Notes: generated from the letters alone by a model not told the origin. A stretch of DNA of 64,000 bases from Epiperipatus broadwayi (GCA_028023455.1 JAQFVV010006341.1:1116001-1180000), one strand, 5' to 3'; positions 33,334-46,243 are shown, numbered from the stretch's first letter. A program made the numbers and translations.

Positions 33334-34460
33334 CAATTAGGCTCCAGATATATAAAGAGTGCTTGTATTTCAAATATTACATTAGAAAATAAGTAAATTG
33401 TCTTCAGCAAAAAACTTAAGAAACGTTTTTCTTTCTTTTTACAACTAATAATAAGAAAAAAACAATAGCAAATAAAAAAGTGTTAAAACTTTATTTAATT
33501 TAATCTTTTTTAAAAAAATAAAAATAAATAAATGTAAAAAAAAATAAAATAAAACAAGTTAGGCATTCAATATCTTCAAGTAAAGTAGAGATTAATTACG
33601 CAACACAATCGAAAATCCATTAGAATTTTTCATTAAAATAAGATAAACGTTTTTTTTTAAAATAACGTTGTTAACAATAAAGCTTTAATAAAAAAGTTTA
33701 AGACAATTCCAGAAAAAATCACATCGTAGAATTTAATCTTAATGCCAAATAAAACAAAAATTTAAAAATAAAAGCATTAAAAAAGTAATTGTTTATTTTT
33801 TAATGAACACGGGTTTAGCTAAATAATGTATAAATAATAACAGTTATGTGGTCGTAGGAAATCTACCTGCCATGCGTATATCCTGGATTTGAACTTAAAG
33901 CCTAATCTTTTCACATTTTTTTCACTATAATCATTTTTTGCCTTTATACAAATATCTGTTTCATATTTATTCAATGTCTGCTACTACATAACTTTTTTCC
34001 TTAGAGGGTAAAACATGGTTGCAACTCGGCAAACCAGGTTATTGGGAAGTTTTGTGACTAGCATATTCTTTTTAATCTTTATTCTGTAGTGGTCTATTTA
34101 AAGTCTATTTTTATCCTTACGTGAGGATATTGAATACGCTTACGAATTAATCGAATGTAATTTAACGTTAATTTAATCTTGTTTTCACAGATTAATTATA
34201 CGTGATTTAACATTTATGTAACCTGTATTTAAATCTAAGTAGAATTTGATGTTATGTCGAATAACTAAAAAATTGTACACAAAATGTTTTTTTTTTTTTA
34301 ATTTCTGATTCATTACTATTATTGACCAGGTGACTATTTCTTTATTGGTCAGCAAAAGAATATCTAGAAGATATTAACAAAAGGTATTTTCAAGTGGCAC
34401 TTGGTTAATCCTTTCTCTTCACTGACTAAATGCGGAAAAATACAAAGATTATTTTAAACC
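33334..34460. other. AT-rich stretch, nothing recognised
   Basis: A-rich runs and scattered short inverted repeats only. Confidence 0.5.
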
Positions 34461-34464
34461 TTCA

Positions 34465-34870
34465 TTTTTATATATATAATATATGCGCGATTCGAAATCA
34501 GACTCTCACACGATCCACTACTCTCAATGCCATCACATATTTCTGACCCACCTTATCACACACATGTTGAAAAGAAATAATCACCAATATATGTATTTCA
34601 TGCTAAACCAGCAATCATCATTTGGTCTAGATTACTATCCTCATATATATATAATCAGTGCTCGGCTTTATATTAAGATAGCCAATCTTCATACTTTAAT
34701 GGACAGGCTTCAAACTATTCCAACTCACAACTCTTCAGCTTTTCATTTCATTGAAAATCTGATGATGGAACGTACAAAGCCCTTGTTTGTGTCAAGGTTG
34801 TCATCCTACTCATGTTGATAAATTAGTCATTCTGATTCCTCATGTACAGGAGAATAATCGATTTATACAT
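34465..34870 (+). repeat. Family C copy, diverged
   Basis: Starts at a TA run, then GACTCTCACACGATCCACTA, TATTTCATGCTAAACCAGCA, TCATTTGGTCTAGATTACTA, TTTAATGGACAGGCTTCAA, GAAAATCTGATGATGGAACG and CCTCATGTACAGGAGAATAA, in the same order as the copy at 44.19 kb. An open frame of 111 codons runs through it by chance. The order is conserved but the copy is considerably diverged. Confidence 0.82.
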
Positions 34871-37090
34871 ACATATTATTATTATAATTTTGTTTAGCTT
34901 TAATAATTATTAAAATTTCATTGTCATTTATTTTATTAATTTGTCATTTTATTTATTTGTAAAGGAAATGTTAGGATGAATAATAAATAGGTGTATAGCA
35001 AACAGTTGCTCTTATAGATAAAAATCGTTTATTTATTTTTATTTTCTCATGTCATCTAATTCTCTATTCCTGCAATATGCAAGAGACAACAATATATTAT
35101 CTTATGAAAAAAATGCAGTAATGGTATTATTGACATTATAGAGGACCTAAGTTATATTTGTAATATTCATAATGCTCTTATAAAAAGCTAATAAGTAAAA
35201 CTTTTTTTGTATATCACTATTATAATAGTAAAAAAACAACCAAGTCATACATAATGTGACTTAATTAGCTTGTATTTACAAATGTAATAAAATGAGCATG
35301 CTAATAGCTCTGAACAAGTTTTTTGATAAATGCCACAAGAGAAAGCATTTAAATTCTCTATCTAAAATTATTCTTACCCCCAAACCAGTTTAAAACTAAA
35401 TGGGTCACATCAGTAAGGTGGTAGAATATTAATATATGGCGTATCTGAATTTCTTCAGTCCCATACGGCTATTTAAGCTAGATAGCTGGATATGAAGACA
35501 TATAGATATCTGAAAATTTCAGATTTTCTACTTAATAGTTAAATATTAGACAAATGCTGGATTGCTTTAACTAAACTCCTTTTAGCATGTTTAAAATATG
35601 CTAATTAGCTTGAGTAAAGTAGTTTTGCAGAACAAAACTATAGTATTTTACACATTAGTTTTAATTTTAATAATTAATATTTTAGTAAGCGTTATGGATG
35701 TGTTCTTACAAAGCACAACATGTGCAATATGCCTTCCTATGCTTTCTTTGTAAATGGGCTTATAGTGAAATGCCACCCCATTATTAGTTCAGGAAACTAC
35801 ATTTAGAACTGGAACATGGGGGTCCAGAAATCAATTTTAAATGACACCCAAACTAATGTTTCATTATGCTAGCAAGTCATATGGTCCAATGGAACTGAGT
35901 ATTTGGTACTGCAATTTTTATTTAGTATTATAGGGCCATAGTATCAAAAGCTCTGCTACAATCACCAATTCATCCCATCTTAATATTATTATACAGTTCA
36001 GTATTAATCTGAACATGTGATCTAGTTTATCCTTGTAAGATTTAACTTCCCATAGCAAACCTAGAATAGATGGCATAGCATGCCTAGGCATGAATATTAA
36101 TCACAGATATTAAATTGTAATAAACTTTGATATTAAATTATTAAAATTACATTTTAAAAGATGAGATCCCTATAACTAAATTAGCTCATCATTGTAAGAC
36201 AACTGCATGTGTAAAATTTTACCAATGCATTTCTGTCTTGTTCTAGATTAATTAATTTGCTTAATTTAATTATTAAAAATATTTTAATTCTGTTTTATGT
36301 ATTATTTTAAATTGCAATTCTGTTTCCTGTGTCTCTCATAAACTACTTTAAACCACCTTAAATCAATCCAAATTAAGTGTTAGCATGTTAAATTTTATAT
36401 ATTCATTTATTTAGCCATGTGTTCAGTTAATATTATTAATAGTTTATCGGTCATTCCCAAGTCTCATGTTTCACCCTGTTTTACTGCCAGTGTGTAGATT
36501 AAATTGATACCAAGGGTGCCTCATATATGTCATTCATAAGGTAGTAAATCATGGAGCACTGGTGAAGGAGTTGAAGTGTGATCAGATTCGAGGTCTCAAC
36601 TCCTCATTTGAATCAGCATTAGCATAATTTGCCAGAATTCTGGATTTTGTTGTATGAATGTGCAAATATTATCATTACTATATATATATCGCTGTCTACT
36701 TAAATCATAAATAAAGGTCTTATTATATAACCACCATGCCAATATAAAAAGAAGTATCAACAATTAACTTAATACTATCAATATATTTTTCATTTCATAA
36801 CCGAAAGCATAAGTATAAGCATCTGGTTTACTATTTAATTAATAATATATCTTTAATTATACATTTATACATATAAAGTTTACTAGTACAGAATTTCAAG
36901 TGAATTTTTAAAAATAAATAAATACATATATGATTATTAAGCACGTTTTATTATGTTAAAATTATATATTTTTTTAATACTAGATATAGCTACATGTATA
37001 TTAATAGCTAAATATATTTTGCTATTTATATACATATGAATATTTTTTATTTTCTATTTAATGATTCAAATCTTTCTTTTTATGTACAAT
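34871..37090. other. AT-rich stretch, no gene recognised
   Basis: A locally less AT-rich segment at 36480-36620 (GGAGCACTGGTGAAGGAGTT, then AGATTCGAGGTCTCAACTCC) has a retroposon-like feel but no complete A/B-box pair. Nothing else was seen. Confidence 0.4.
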
Positions 37091-37181
37091 ATAATTTCCA
37101 CTTTGTGCAAGCTCTAGTAATCCACAAATTCTAGAAGATTATGCATTATAATTCTTATCCAGTGTTAACATATCCAATATC

Positions 37182-37450
37182 AAAACAGACAAAAACTCAC
37201 TATATGTATTGCCACACACTGCAAGCTAGAGTAATCAATGGAAGGCCACAAGCCAGAAACTAGTCTGGGGATATTGGATGAGTAGGCACTATATGGGGAT
37301 TTTATGCACAAGACTTCTGGCATCCATTGACTACTCTAGCTTGCAGTGCGTGGCAATATGTATAGTGAGTTTTTGTCTATTTTAATAACAGTTACAAACA
37401 AGCATAAGAAATAGTGATCATGTGATATTTATTGGCTTATATCCAATATC
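37182..37450. mobile_element. Family B foldback, fullest copy, with conserved flank
   Basis: Arms 37182-37245 and 37321-37384 are reverse complements, reading AAAACAGACAAAAACTCACT, then TATTGCCACACACTGCAAGC, then TAGAGTAATCAATGGA. Between them lies the family core AGAAACTAGTCTGGGGATAT and ATATGGGGATTTTATGCACA. The adjacent block 37385-37440 (AACAGTTACAAACAAGCATA, then GATCATGTGATATTTATTGG) recurs in the opposite orientation beside the 62.6 kb copy, so the true repeat is longer than the hairpin. No coding sequence is present. Confidence 0.85.
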
Positions 37451-37517
37451 CCCAGATTAGTTTGTATGTTATGGCTTTTTTTGTGAGAAGACTTCAATCT
37501 TGAGGTGATGCTCCTAG

Positions 37518-37632
37518 TTTTTTTTTTTTCATATGTCATAGAATTGTCTGGGAGGTGAACCCACAACCGTCTGCAACCAACTACTTGCTTGCAAAGTGGC
37601 TGTGATGACTTCTCAGCTAACAAAACTTGACA
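37518..37632 (-). mobile_element. tRNA-derived SINE (copy 5), diverged
   Basis: On the minus strand: TGTCAAGTTTTGTTAGCTGA (degraded A box), TTTGCAAGCAAGTAGTTG, GGTTGTGGGTTCACCTCCC (B box), then TCTATGACATATG and a run of A. The overall order matches the other SINE copies and this is the most diverged of the five. Confidence 0.72.
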
Positions 37633-37990
37633 ATGCTCCTAGATTTGTGGATCAATTGCACACTTTCAGTACTTGTCTTTTACTTTACTATAAATTTATT
37701 AGCCTGAACTGATTATATAGTAATGTTTTCAATACAAACTAATCCACTTGTATAAACATGCATAACTGAATTCAGTTTCTTATCTATATATTTTGGTGTT
37801 CTTGATTTTGAAATAACCATAGCCACCATCATTCTTTAACTAGGATTGTTATTAAACCAATAACACATCAGATGGCTATTTTTAAAATAGGCAAAACAAA
37901 CTATAACCATTTTTAAAGCTTACATAAGTTGTTAAAACAGTAGCAATTTTTTCTGCACAATAATACGATTAGTACAATCTCTAGCAGGTT

Positions 37991-38150
37991 GTGCATCATA
38001 ATTCTTATCTGATACCTTCCTATGCAATATCCCCAATTATTTTATATCATAACTTTCATCCAAGGCTTCTCACTGATGGAAGATATAAGTTAGAAACTAG
38101 TGTAAGGATATTGAATAGGGAAGCACTGTATAGATATTATAATGCATAAC
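37991..38150. repeat. Family B foldback, diverged
   Basis: GTGCATCATAATTCTTATCT and the complement of TAGATATTATAATGCATAAC pair imperfectly. The core includes GCAATATCCCCAATTA and the opposed ATATTGAATAGGG, as in the 37.2 kb copy. Confidence 0.65.
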
Positions 38151-38705
38151 CATATAGCAATTACTGAATATTAGGAATTGCACTAAGGTCACGCTAATCC
38201 ATGAAAAAATGCAACTGTTTTAAAATCCTGTGAAAGTCATTCTTCTCATTTTAACAAAGCAGTCATTAATTCAAATGCTATACTAAAATTTGAAGATATT
38301 AAGTAGGATATCTTAAAGAAGTTTGTGTTTCTAATATGTAGTTATGACATGGCTTTGTTTTGTAATTTTTATTCACTCTAATCTTATTTTTGAAATATAA
38401 CTAACACAAATAAAATGTGGTTAATTTTTATGACTCACTCATATTAAATCTGCATCATAAGCCAAAATATTGGCAATTTATATCTTCCTATACTTATAAA
38501 AAACATTATTCACAACACCAATTATTATATAAGAGAGTTAAAACACACAAATAAAGTAAGATCAAACATTTATGTTTTATAAGTGAAATTAATTGCAAAG
38601 GAAATTAAATTATATATATATATTGTAACCCTCACAGCTGAGTTTTTAGACATTGTTTGCATGTGAACATTTTTTTTAATTATATATAACAAAATATTAA
38701 AAGTC

Positions 38706-38744
<39 letters not shown>
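38706..38744. repeat. TA/GA compound microsatellite
   Basis: About 25 bases of TA followed directly by (GA)7. The same compound layout appears at 44.64-44.72 kb within the family C palindrome. Confidence 0.95.
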
Positions 38745-39481
38745 ATAAATTTTAAATTGTTTTAGAATGTTAACAATAAGTGTGAAACTAAATATATTAT
38801 ATATTTTTTTATTTTAAAATAAAATTACTATTTTAAATAAAAAAAAAATATTGCTATAAAAACCAGTCACAAATGACTTAGGGGAGACGAGGAATAAAAA
38901 CAATAAAATTGTCTGCGGCCTAAGAGATGGTGGAAAGAATTGTAAGGGCTTCATCATTATGTCTTTTATTGTATAGAATTCAATAAAAATTTTGTGATTT
39001 TAAGTTAATATCATGCATTTTATGGAGTAGAAAATCCTCCAGGATGCTTTCCCTGATCTTTCCAGTATTATAACAGAATGTGGAGCTGTAGGCAAAGAAA
39101 CACCTTAAAATTAATCTTCATCCTGCTGAAGAAATATTTACTACAAAAGGTAAACTAATCATCTAAAGTAATTATCCCATAGAAATGTACTTCTATAAAT
39201 TAATGTCAAATCTATATATTCTAAATGCTCAGAAGAAAGTTTCAATGGAAACTCTCATAGGAAAACTTCCACAGAATGAACCAAAAGAGGCTAAACTATT
39301 ATAATTCCAGAAGTCATTAAAATGTGATGATTAATGACCATATTCCCATATTTATGGATACAAAATATATAGGTAAGCTCACAAAAACATTAAAGTAATT
39401 AAATGCACTTTCTACAGCTATTCTCAAAGAGTGATAAACTACCAAGATTTTTTACGGCTATAATTTTTTTAATTGTAAATA

Positions 39482-39715
<234 letters not shown>

Positions 39716-40092
39716 CATCATTATCATCATATTACTATTCTTTAATTAAAGTTATAGTTGTTGTTAATAATTGTGTGTTTGTCATTTCTCATCCAACCCC
39801 AAACTGAATATTTATTTCATTAATATAATAGAGTATTAGGTGGGAGGGGATGATGAAAAAATATAATTGAATCTGCATAGAAGGTTGTTTTTATGTGGGT
39901 TCAATTTGATTGTTGTGAGTAGTATCAACTTGTTAATTAAAAATAATTAGTATGTAGTCACTCCATCATGTACATGGTTTCCCATTAGTTATCTTTAAAT
40001 TTTCTTAGATAAAAAATCAATTTGTAAATATTGTATTTTTTTTCACTTTATTGTTGACTTGATTATTACCAATTGTCAAAACATTGGTTACC

Positions 40093-40094
<2 letters not shown>

Positions 40095-40138
<44 letters not shown>
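40095..40138. repeat. TA microsatellite, 44 bp
   Basis: Perfect TA dinucleotides, 150-200 bases from the family C copy at 40.3 kb. Confidence 0.95.
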
Positions 40139-40144
<6 letters not shown>

Positions 40145-40287
40145 AGAAGAAGAAATGGATAAACTTAAAAATAGTTATTTTTATTAATAGAGGAAGTAAA
40201 TGGCTTAATCTTTTAACTGAAATTTTTTTTTGATTAAACAGTGAAATAATTTTATTGGTCAATTATATAAAAATTTGAGTGCTTTTA

Positions 40288-40790
40288 TTCATATTCCCTA
40301 TATATTATATATATTGATACAGGTATATAATAAGCCTGTATTTCAGTTATTACATAGTAAAGATGTCTGTCCGTTCCTTGTATATGTATTAAATGGATTA
40401 TGTCCTGTACATGAGGAGTTATATTAACTTTAGGTCAACATGGGTGTGACAAAAATCTTGGCCTCAGGGTGGCCTTTGAGCATTCCATCATCAGATTTTC
40501 AATTGGATGGATGGTTGAAGAGTTGGAGTTTTGAGTGGATTGAAGCCTGTCCATTAAAGTATGAACATTGGTTATCCTAATATATATCTGAGCACTTATT
40601 GCATATATGTGTAGAGATGATAATCTGGGCCAATTGATGATTGCTGGTATAGCATGAAATACGTATATTGCTAATTATTTATCTTTTCAACATATATGTG
40701 TTGAAGTGTATCAATGTTATGGGATAGACTGGAGAGTGGTGGATCATGTGAAAGTCTGTGCTCATATTCCCTATATATCAATAATGTTTT
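40288..40790 (-). repeat. Family C copy, complete-looking unit, minus orientation
   Basis: Begins GATACAGGTATATAATAAGC (40314), then TTTCAGTTATTACATAGTAA, ACATGAGGAGTTATATTAAC, AGGTCAACATGGGTGTGACA, GGGTGGCCTTTGAGCATTCC, TTTTCAATTGGATGGATGGT, AATATATATCTGAGCACTTA, TAGCATGAAATACGTATATT and GTGAAAGTCTGTGCTCATAT, and ends ATTCCCTATATATCA. The sequence immediately left of it (CATATTCCCTATATATTA at 40290) repeats this end, so a second unit once lay upstream in tandem, or the element carries terminal direct repeats. It is noncoding, about 470 bp per unit. Confidence 0.87.
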
Positions 40791-41790
40791 TAGTATGTTT
40801 CTATTTATAAAAATATTAATCTAAATAAGCAGAATTGCTTTAATTTAGATTCTAAAAATTGAATTATTTTGTATTCAAATTGGTTAAATGTAATGAAAAA
40901 TTAAAAATAATGTCAATAATTGAAAAAAAACATTAAAAAAAATTGAAAAATAGCCTGCAGTAAAACAAAAGAATTATATTTTAACCAATCATTACATGAA
41001 ATCGCAGGTGATTTCTCGTGTCTTAGAAATTACAATCTCTGATTATTCACTTCTGTTGTCTTTTCTTTATATAAAATTAAATATTTTAAATAAAATTCTA
41101 AATCTAGACACATTATTAGTCAATATAGTGTAAAAATTAATCATAAAATACATAAATATTTATGAAAAATTATTGCATTTTCCAAGTTATCCCCAAATGT
41201 CATTGATGTATAGATAGCAGTCATTTGTCTTGAATAGCGGTCAAGGGTTATTCTTTTTCCCTTGATTATTTTTTTTCTAAAATTTAAAAATTTTTGACTC
41301 AAAGTTTATATTTAGATAAAGTGATGTAAAAACTTAATTATAAATGTAAAAAATTATGAGACATATATTTATTTATATTCAAAATCTATTATAAATGCAT
41401 AAAATATTTTGGTTTGATTTCTGACAGAAACATGTGGAAAACAATAGCCAAAGTTGATAGTCAGTGCTTACCAGCTCTTTATAAGGGAATAAAGGCTGGA
41501 CTATATAATAATAGACAGCAATGAAAAAATCGATTTTTTTTCAAAAATCACTGCCAATTGCAGTTTTTTGAGAGTGAAATTTTAAATACCAAATTTACTT
41601 TAAAATGAGCATAAAATGACAAATATGTGACTCAAACTGGCGAGAAATGGCACAATGACAGTTTTTAAGTATAATTAATACTTAGATTATGCCAATTTAA
41701 CAATTCACGAAATAATGCAAAATAATATATAATTGCAGTTAATGTATCTATTTCATGTTTGTATACAGTTTGATGATGATAAGATTACAA
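40791..41790. other. AT-rich stretch, nothing recognised
   Basis: No coding or repeat signal. AATCGATTTTTTTTCAAAAATC near 41528 is a low-complexity palindrome. Confidence 0.5.
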
Positions 41791-41791
41791 T

Positions 41792-41897
41792 ATTTTTTTT
41801 CCATGTGTCATAGCATCGGCTGGGATGCGAACCCACTAACCCAGGACAACTGCTTGTAAGCAGCTGTGCTGACCTCTCGACCACCAATGCTTGACTT
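41792..41897 (-). mobile_element. tRNA-derived SINE (copy 4)
   Basis: On the minus strand: GTCAAGCATTGGTGGTCGAG, AGGTCAGCACAGCTGCTTAC, AAGCAGTTGTCCTGGGTTAG, TGGGTTCGCATCCCAGCCG (B box), ATGCTATGACACATGG, then a poly-A tail. It is the best-preserved member of the subfamily with the extra GGGTTAGT before the B box and is closest to copy 3. Confidence 0.85.
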
Positions 41898-43738
41898 AGA
41901 TGAACGCAAATGAAAGTAATTCTGCAATGGATTTATTATTTAATACTTACAAATGTTATCATTATTTACTTACTTATATATATATTTCTGAGTATAGGGA
42001 CTTTATATTTCGATATTATTTTAATAATAAAAAAAAATATGATGTAAAATTTCAAACCATTTTACACAAAATTTTAATGATAAAGTTTTATATCTCTTTA
42101 GTAATCACGTTTATCTATTTAAAACTTTTAACTTTTTAACATTTGACAAATTTATTTAATTATCTAAATAAATCTTTGCTAATCTAAAGATCTACGCAGC
42201 AAATCCATGTGTCTTCATTCTTTAAAGAATTTATTACATTTAAAAAATTTTTTGTAAAAAATTTAAGTCTTTTAAAAACAACTGGGAAAAGTAATATAAT
42301 ATGTAAAAAAATAATTAAATAAAATAGTACAATTATTATAAATAGTAAAAAAATAATCAAATATTACAATATTTTTGGTTGCGACCAGTGTTTTATTTCT
42401 AATCATTATAATTATTATTAAAAGAAGAGATTATTAAAGGAGAATGGTAAAATTATAACAAAAAAGAAAAGAACAAAAAGTATAAAAAATTAAAGAACAG
42501 TTTTAGGAATTAAAGAAGTCAATCATGTGATATATCCATATAATCGTCATATAAAGTATAAAAAATTACACCAATCTGCTATTCTTATAACCTAGAGTTC
42601 TAACGCAGACAGTATAAATAATCATCGCATAAAGAATATTATAGTATAAAATATTACATCAATCTGTGATTCTTATAAACTGGAGTTCAAATTCAGTCAG
42701 TATAAACTTTTTTTTCAAGAAATTTAGAATTTTTGCCAGGTAGTTGGACTGAAATCAACTCAACAAACTATTTAATACTGACCAGTAAATTTGTATCTAA
42801 CTATTCTTCACTAGGTGATAAAAGAAACATGGAAAAACATTCAAGTCCTCACTGACAAACCATTGATGATTTTAGTGATTACATGTTTTCTATCCTATCT
42901 CTCTATGATGTGCAGCCAGAGAAACAGTTCTCTGGACTGGGCCATCTATTAAAATGACTACCTTGCCTTTTTTATCTTCTCACAGACTGGTTATTTAGAA
43001 TGTTATTTTCTAAAGCAAATTTTCTTATTTTAGAAAAAAACAACTTTCCTACATTGTCCAAGTATAGCTTTCTGTCTCTTTACTTCTTCATCCCTGTCAT
43101 TTTAGAAAATAGTTATCAAAACTTTTTAAATTTATTTTAAATTACATTAATCTAAAACTATCAGACTCAGTTGTTTCTATGACAAACTTAGATTCAAGTT
43201 CAACATAGAATACATTTTAGAAAGATAAGACACTTTTTATTGGCTTCACCTTAACATACTAATTGAAGTGTTCTTTTAAAATTATGTATTTAATATAGTC
43301 ACATCCAGAAAGACGAAGGTCATACAAACTAGATTTAAATCACTACATTTATAAAACATGGGAGACTTTTTTGAAATTTTGTCACATAAAATAATAATCA
43401 AATTAATCAATTGTGTAGAAGTTCAAAACAGGTTCAATAAGAATGGAGAAAATAAACTATGATATATTAACAGTGAGTTAGAGAATCAACCATTCTATAA
43501 TTGTGTTAAACTATGAAGGATTTGTTACATTATGTCACACTGATGAAGTCCATGTATCATTTGTGCAATATAAATTTGCTAGAATAGCAATCCTAAATAT
43601 GATTAATTAATAGAAAATAAAATTTGATATAATGAATTAAATTACACTTTATCAAGTTAAATCTAGCAGATATGGATATTGCATTTCAAGTTGATAACTA
43701 TCCATTAAAAAATATTAAGTATTGAATGTCTTTAGAAA
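41898..43738. other. AT-rich stretch, nothing recognised
   Basis: No open frame with recognisable content. A near-repeat of AGTATAAA(A)AATTACA(C/T)CAATCTG occurs at about 42556 and 42648, suggesting an old local duplication of about 92 bases. Confidence 0.5.
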
Positions 43739-43739
43739 A

Positions 43740-43862
43740 ATTTGGCATTATGGTTCAGTTGGTTAGAGCATTACCTTCAATTTTAATATTTCCAAGAATC
43801 TAAGGGTATGGGTTTGATTCCTATGCTAGTACTGCCACTGGTCAAACCAGTAATACCTGAAA
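43740..43862 (+). ncRNA. tRNA-like polymerase III unit (single copy; SINE or intron-bearing tRNA pseudogene)
   Basis: GGCATTATGGTTCAGTTGGT TAGAGCA has a textbook A box and D arm. GTATGGGTTTGATTCCTATG gives a B box with a 5-bp T stem (ATGGG/CCTAT). The 5' GGCA can pair with TGCC 12 bases after the T stem, five more than normal. The anticodon region is about 20 bases too long, either an intron or an insertion, so no anticodon can be assigned. ACTGGTCAAACCAGT, a perfect hairpin, follows at about 43838. This differs from the tRNA-Gly-like SINEs. Confidence 0.55.
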
Positions 43863-44186
43863 AAGAGAGTAGAACAATATCTCTTGAAATATTGTGCATT
43901 TAGTAACCCATGTTCTATTACTAACAGTAGAATGTAATTGAGATATTTAAATAAAATTAAATTTTCATTGAAAATATTTTATACTTAATATTAAATGATG
44001 GAAATAGCCAATGTATAAATCCAATCCAAATGCCATTATTACAAACTTTCTGAAAAACATCCATGTAAAAAGATTTTGAATTTACTTTTTAAATTATTTG
44101 CTGATAAAAAAAAAAGTTTCTTTTCATTGTTCTAAAATGCAGCTTAATGCCTCTTACATTTCAGCATTTTCTATTAATTAACAAAT

Positions 44187-44634
44187 AGGGAATATGAGCA
44201 TAGACTTTCACACAACCCACCCCTCTCCACACTATCTCATAACACTGATACACTTGAACACATATATGTTGAAAAAATAAATAATCACCAATATACGTAT
44301 TTCATGCTAAACCAGCAATCATCACTTGATCCAGATTACCATCTCTACACATATATGATATAAATGCTCAGATATATATTAAGATAGCCAATCCTCATAC
44401 TTTAATGGACATGTTTCAATCTACTCCACACTTCAACTCTTCAACCATTCATCCAATTGAAAATCTGATGATGGAATGCTCAAAGACCACCCAGAGCCTG
44501 AGATTCTTGTCACAGCCACATTGACCTAAGGTCAATCAGATCCCTCATCTACAGGACATAATCCATTTAATATACAAGGATGGGTAGACATCTCTACTAT
44601 GTAATAACTGAAGCACACATGCTTATTATATACC

Positions 44635-44724
<90 letters not shown>

Positions 44725-45155
44725 AATGGATTATGTCCTGTAAATGAGGGGTCATATTGATCTTAGGTCAACATGAGTGTGACAAGAATCTCATCCTCAG
44801 GGTGGCCTTTGAGCATTCCACCATTAGATTTTCAATTGGATGGATGGTTGAAGAGTTGGAGTGAGAAGTAGACTGAAGCCTGCCCATTATAGTATGAGGA
44901 TTGGCTATATTAATATATATCTAAGCTCTTATAGCATATATGTGTAGAGATGGTAATCTGGACCAACTGATGATTGTTGGTTTAGCATGAAATATGTATA
45001 TGGGTGATTACTTATCTTTCAACATATATGTGTTCAAGTGTACCAGTGTTATGAGGTAGTGTTGGAGTGGTGGGTCATGTGAAAGTCTATGCTCATATAC
45101 CCTATATATTGCATATATAGACACAGGTTTATAATAAGCCTTTGTGTTTCAATTA
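44187..45155. mobile_element. Family C head-to-head pair forming a palindrome of about 970 bp around a TA/GA core
   Basis: The left unit (44187-44640, plus) starts GGGAATATGAGCATAGACTT and ends GCTTATTATATACCTGTGTC. The right unit (44722-45155, minus) is its near-complete reverse complement, from AATGGATTATGTCCTGTAAA to GTCTATGCTCATATACCC. It then starts another unit end (AGACACAGGTTTATAATAAG). Between them are 52 bases of TA and 29 bases of GA. Both arms keep the TCTGATGATGGAATG-type block. No transposase or reverse transcriptase frame is present. In single-stranded form the arms would fold into a very long hairpin. Confidence 0.9.
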
Positions 45156-46080
45156 ATTACCAAACCAAATTAAATATAAACTGCATTAAAATCATGAAAA
45201 AAACTTCTGTAGAATGTCTTTTAACTTGGAAAGAATATCCCAATCAATAAAACAAATCTTATTTTTACTTATAATATTGTCAAATTGAAAAACTATCTCT
45301 TCAAATCATTATTGTACTTTCATCAAATTGTCTAGACAAAAAAGATATGGTTAACATAATTAATCTTTTATCTGTGCCATGTTTTAAACAGCCGTACATA
45401 GCCAGTTTGGTAATAATTTTCATGCTTTTAATTTTTATTCAATAAATATTTATCCCTCTTTTCTTCCAATGTGTAAGCTTGTGGTTAAGACCTGTAGAGG
45501 TCCCTACCTTCACATTTTTAACTGCACATGCTTTACGTTTATTGCCTTAGTAAATATTATTTATTCTTCAATAAAAAGTTTCATTTTAAAAAATAATCAA
45601 GGAAAATAAATAATAAGTACAAAGGGTTATATTTTAATTTTCAAGTCTAAGTTATAATAAAGAATTGTGCACCAATTTTTTTATGACCAAAACACATCAG
45701 TAAACAATACATTCAAAGAACAATTACTTAAGTTTCCCACATGTTATTTACAAGATTGCAAGATTAGAAAAGTTATCAGCATATTGATATATATGTGTCA
45801 GTACCATTATATTTTTTACACTTTTGTTGTCTTGGTAATACCCAAATTTTTATAGTCTGAGCTGACTACTTTACCCAAGTTTGAATCTCACTTTAATGTC
45901 AAATTGATGAATACTTTATTTTAAATATAAATAGTTTTTTGTTTTAATAAAATTTGCAACATAGTAAAAAAGGAGTTTAGAAATAATTTCTACCATGCAA
46001 TTTGAGATTATGTTTTGCTGTTGATTAAATTGGGGAAATAATTCTGGATATTCCAAAACCAATTATTTTTCTTTACACTG
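45156..46080. other. AT-rich stretch, nothing recognised
   Basis: The frame at 45667-45855 has no recognisable motif. No repeat shared with the window was noticed. Confidence 0.45.
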
Positions 46081-46243
46081 GAGCAATCTATTGTAAGAAT
46101 GTGTAATCAATAGAGATCAGATATGTTAGTGCTCAATCTTAACTCTGGACTAGTTTCTAATTTTTGCCTTCATCAATGAAGACTAGGATTTATGAGATAT
46201 CCACTGATTACTCAAACTTACAATAGATGACTCTACTGAAGAG
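46081..46243. repeat. Family B foldback, old copy
   Basis: GAGCAATCTATTGTAAGAAT is opposed by CTTACAATAGATGACTC, with TAATCAATAGA and its partner CCACTGATTA alongside. The core contains GGACTAGTTTCTA, the family B signature. The arms are shorter and more diverged than at 37.2 or 62.6 kb. Confidence 0.65.

Noticed and set aside
34483-34818. 111-codon frame
   Set aside because: It lies wholly in a family C repeat, and the other copies of the same repeat are not open in this frame.
36480-36620. tRNA-derived SINE suggested by GATTCGAGGTCTC
   Set aside because: The string does not fit a B box well and no A box lies at the right distance.
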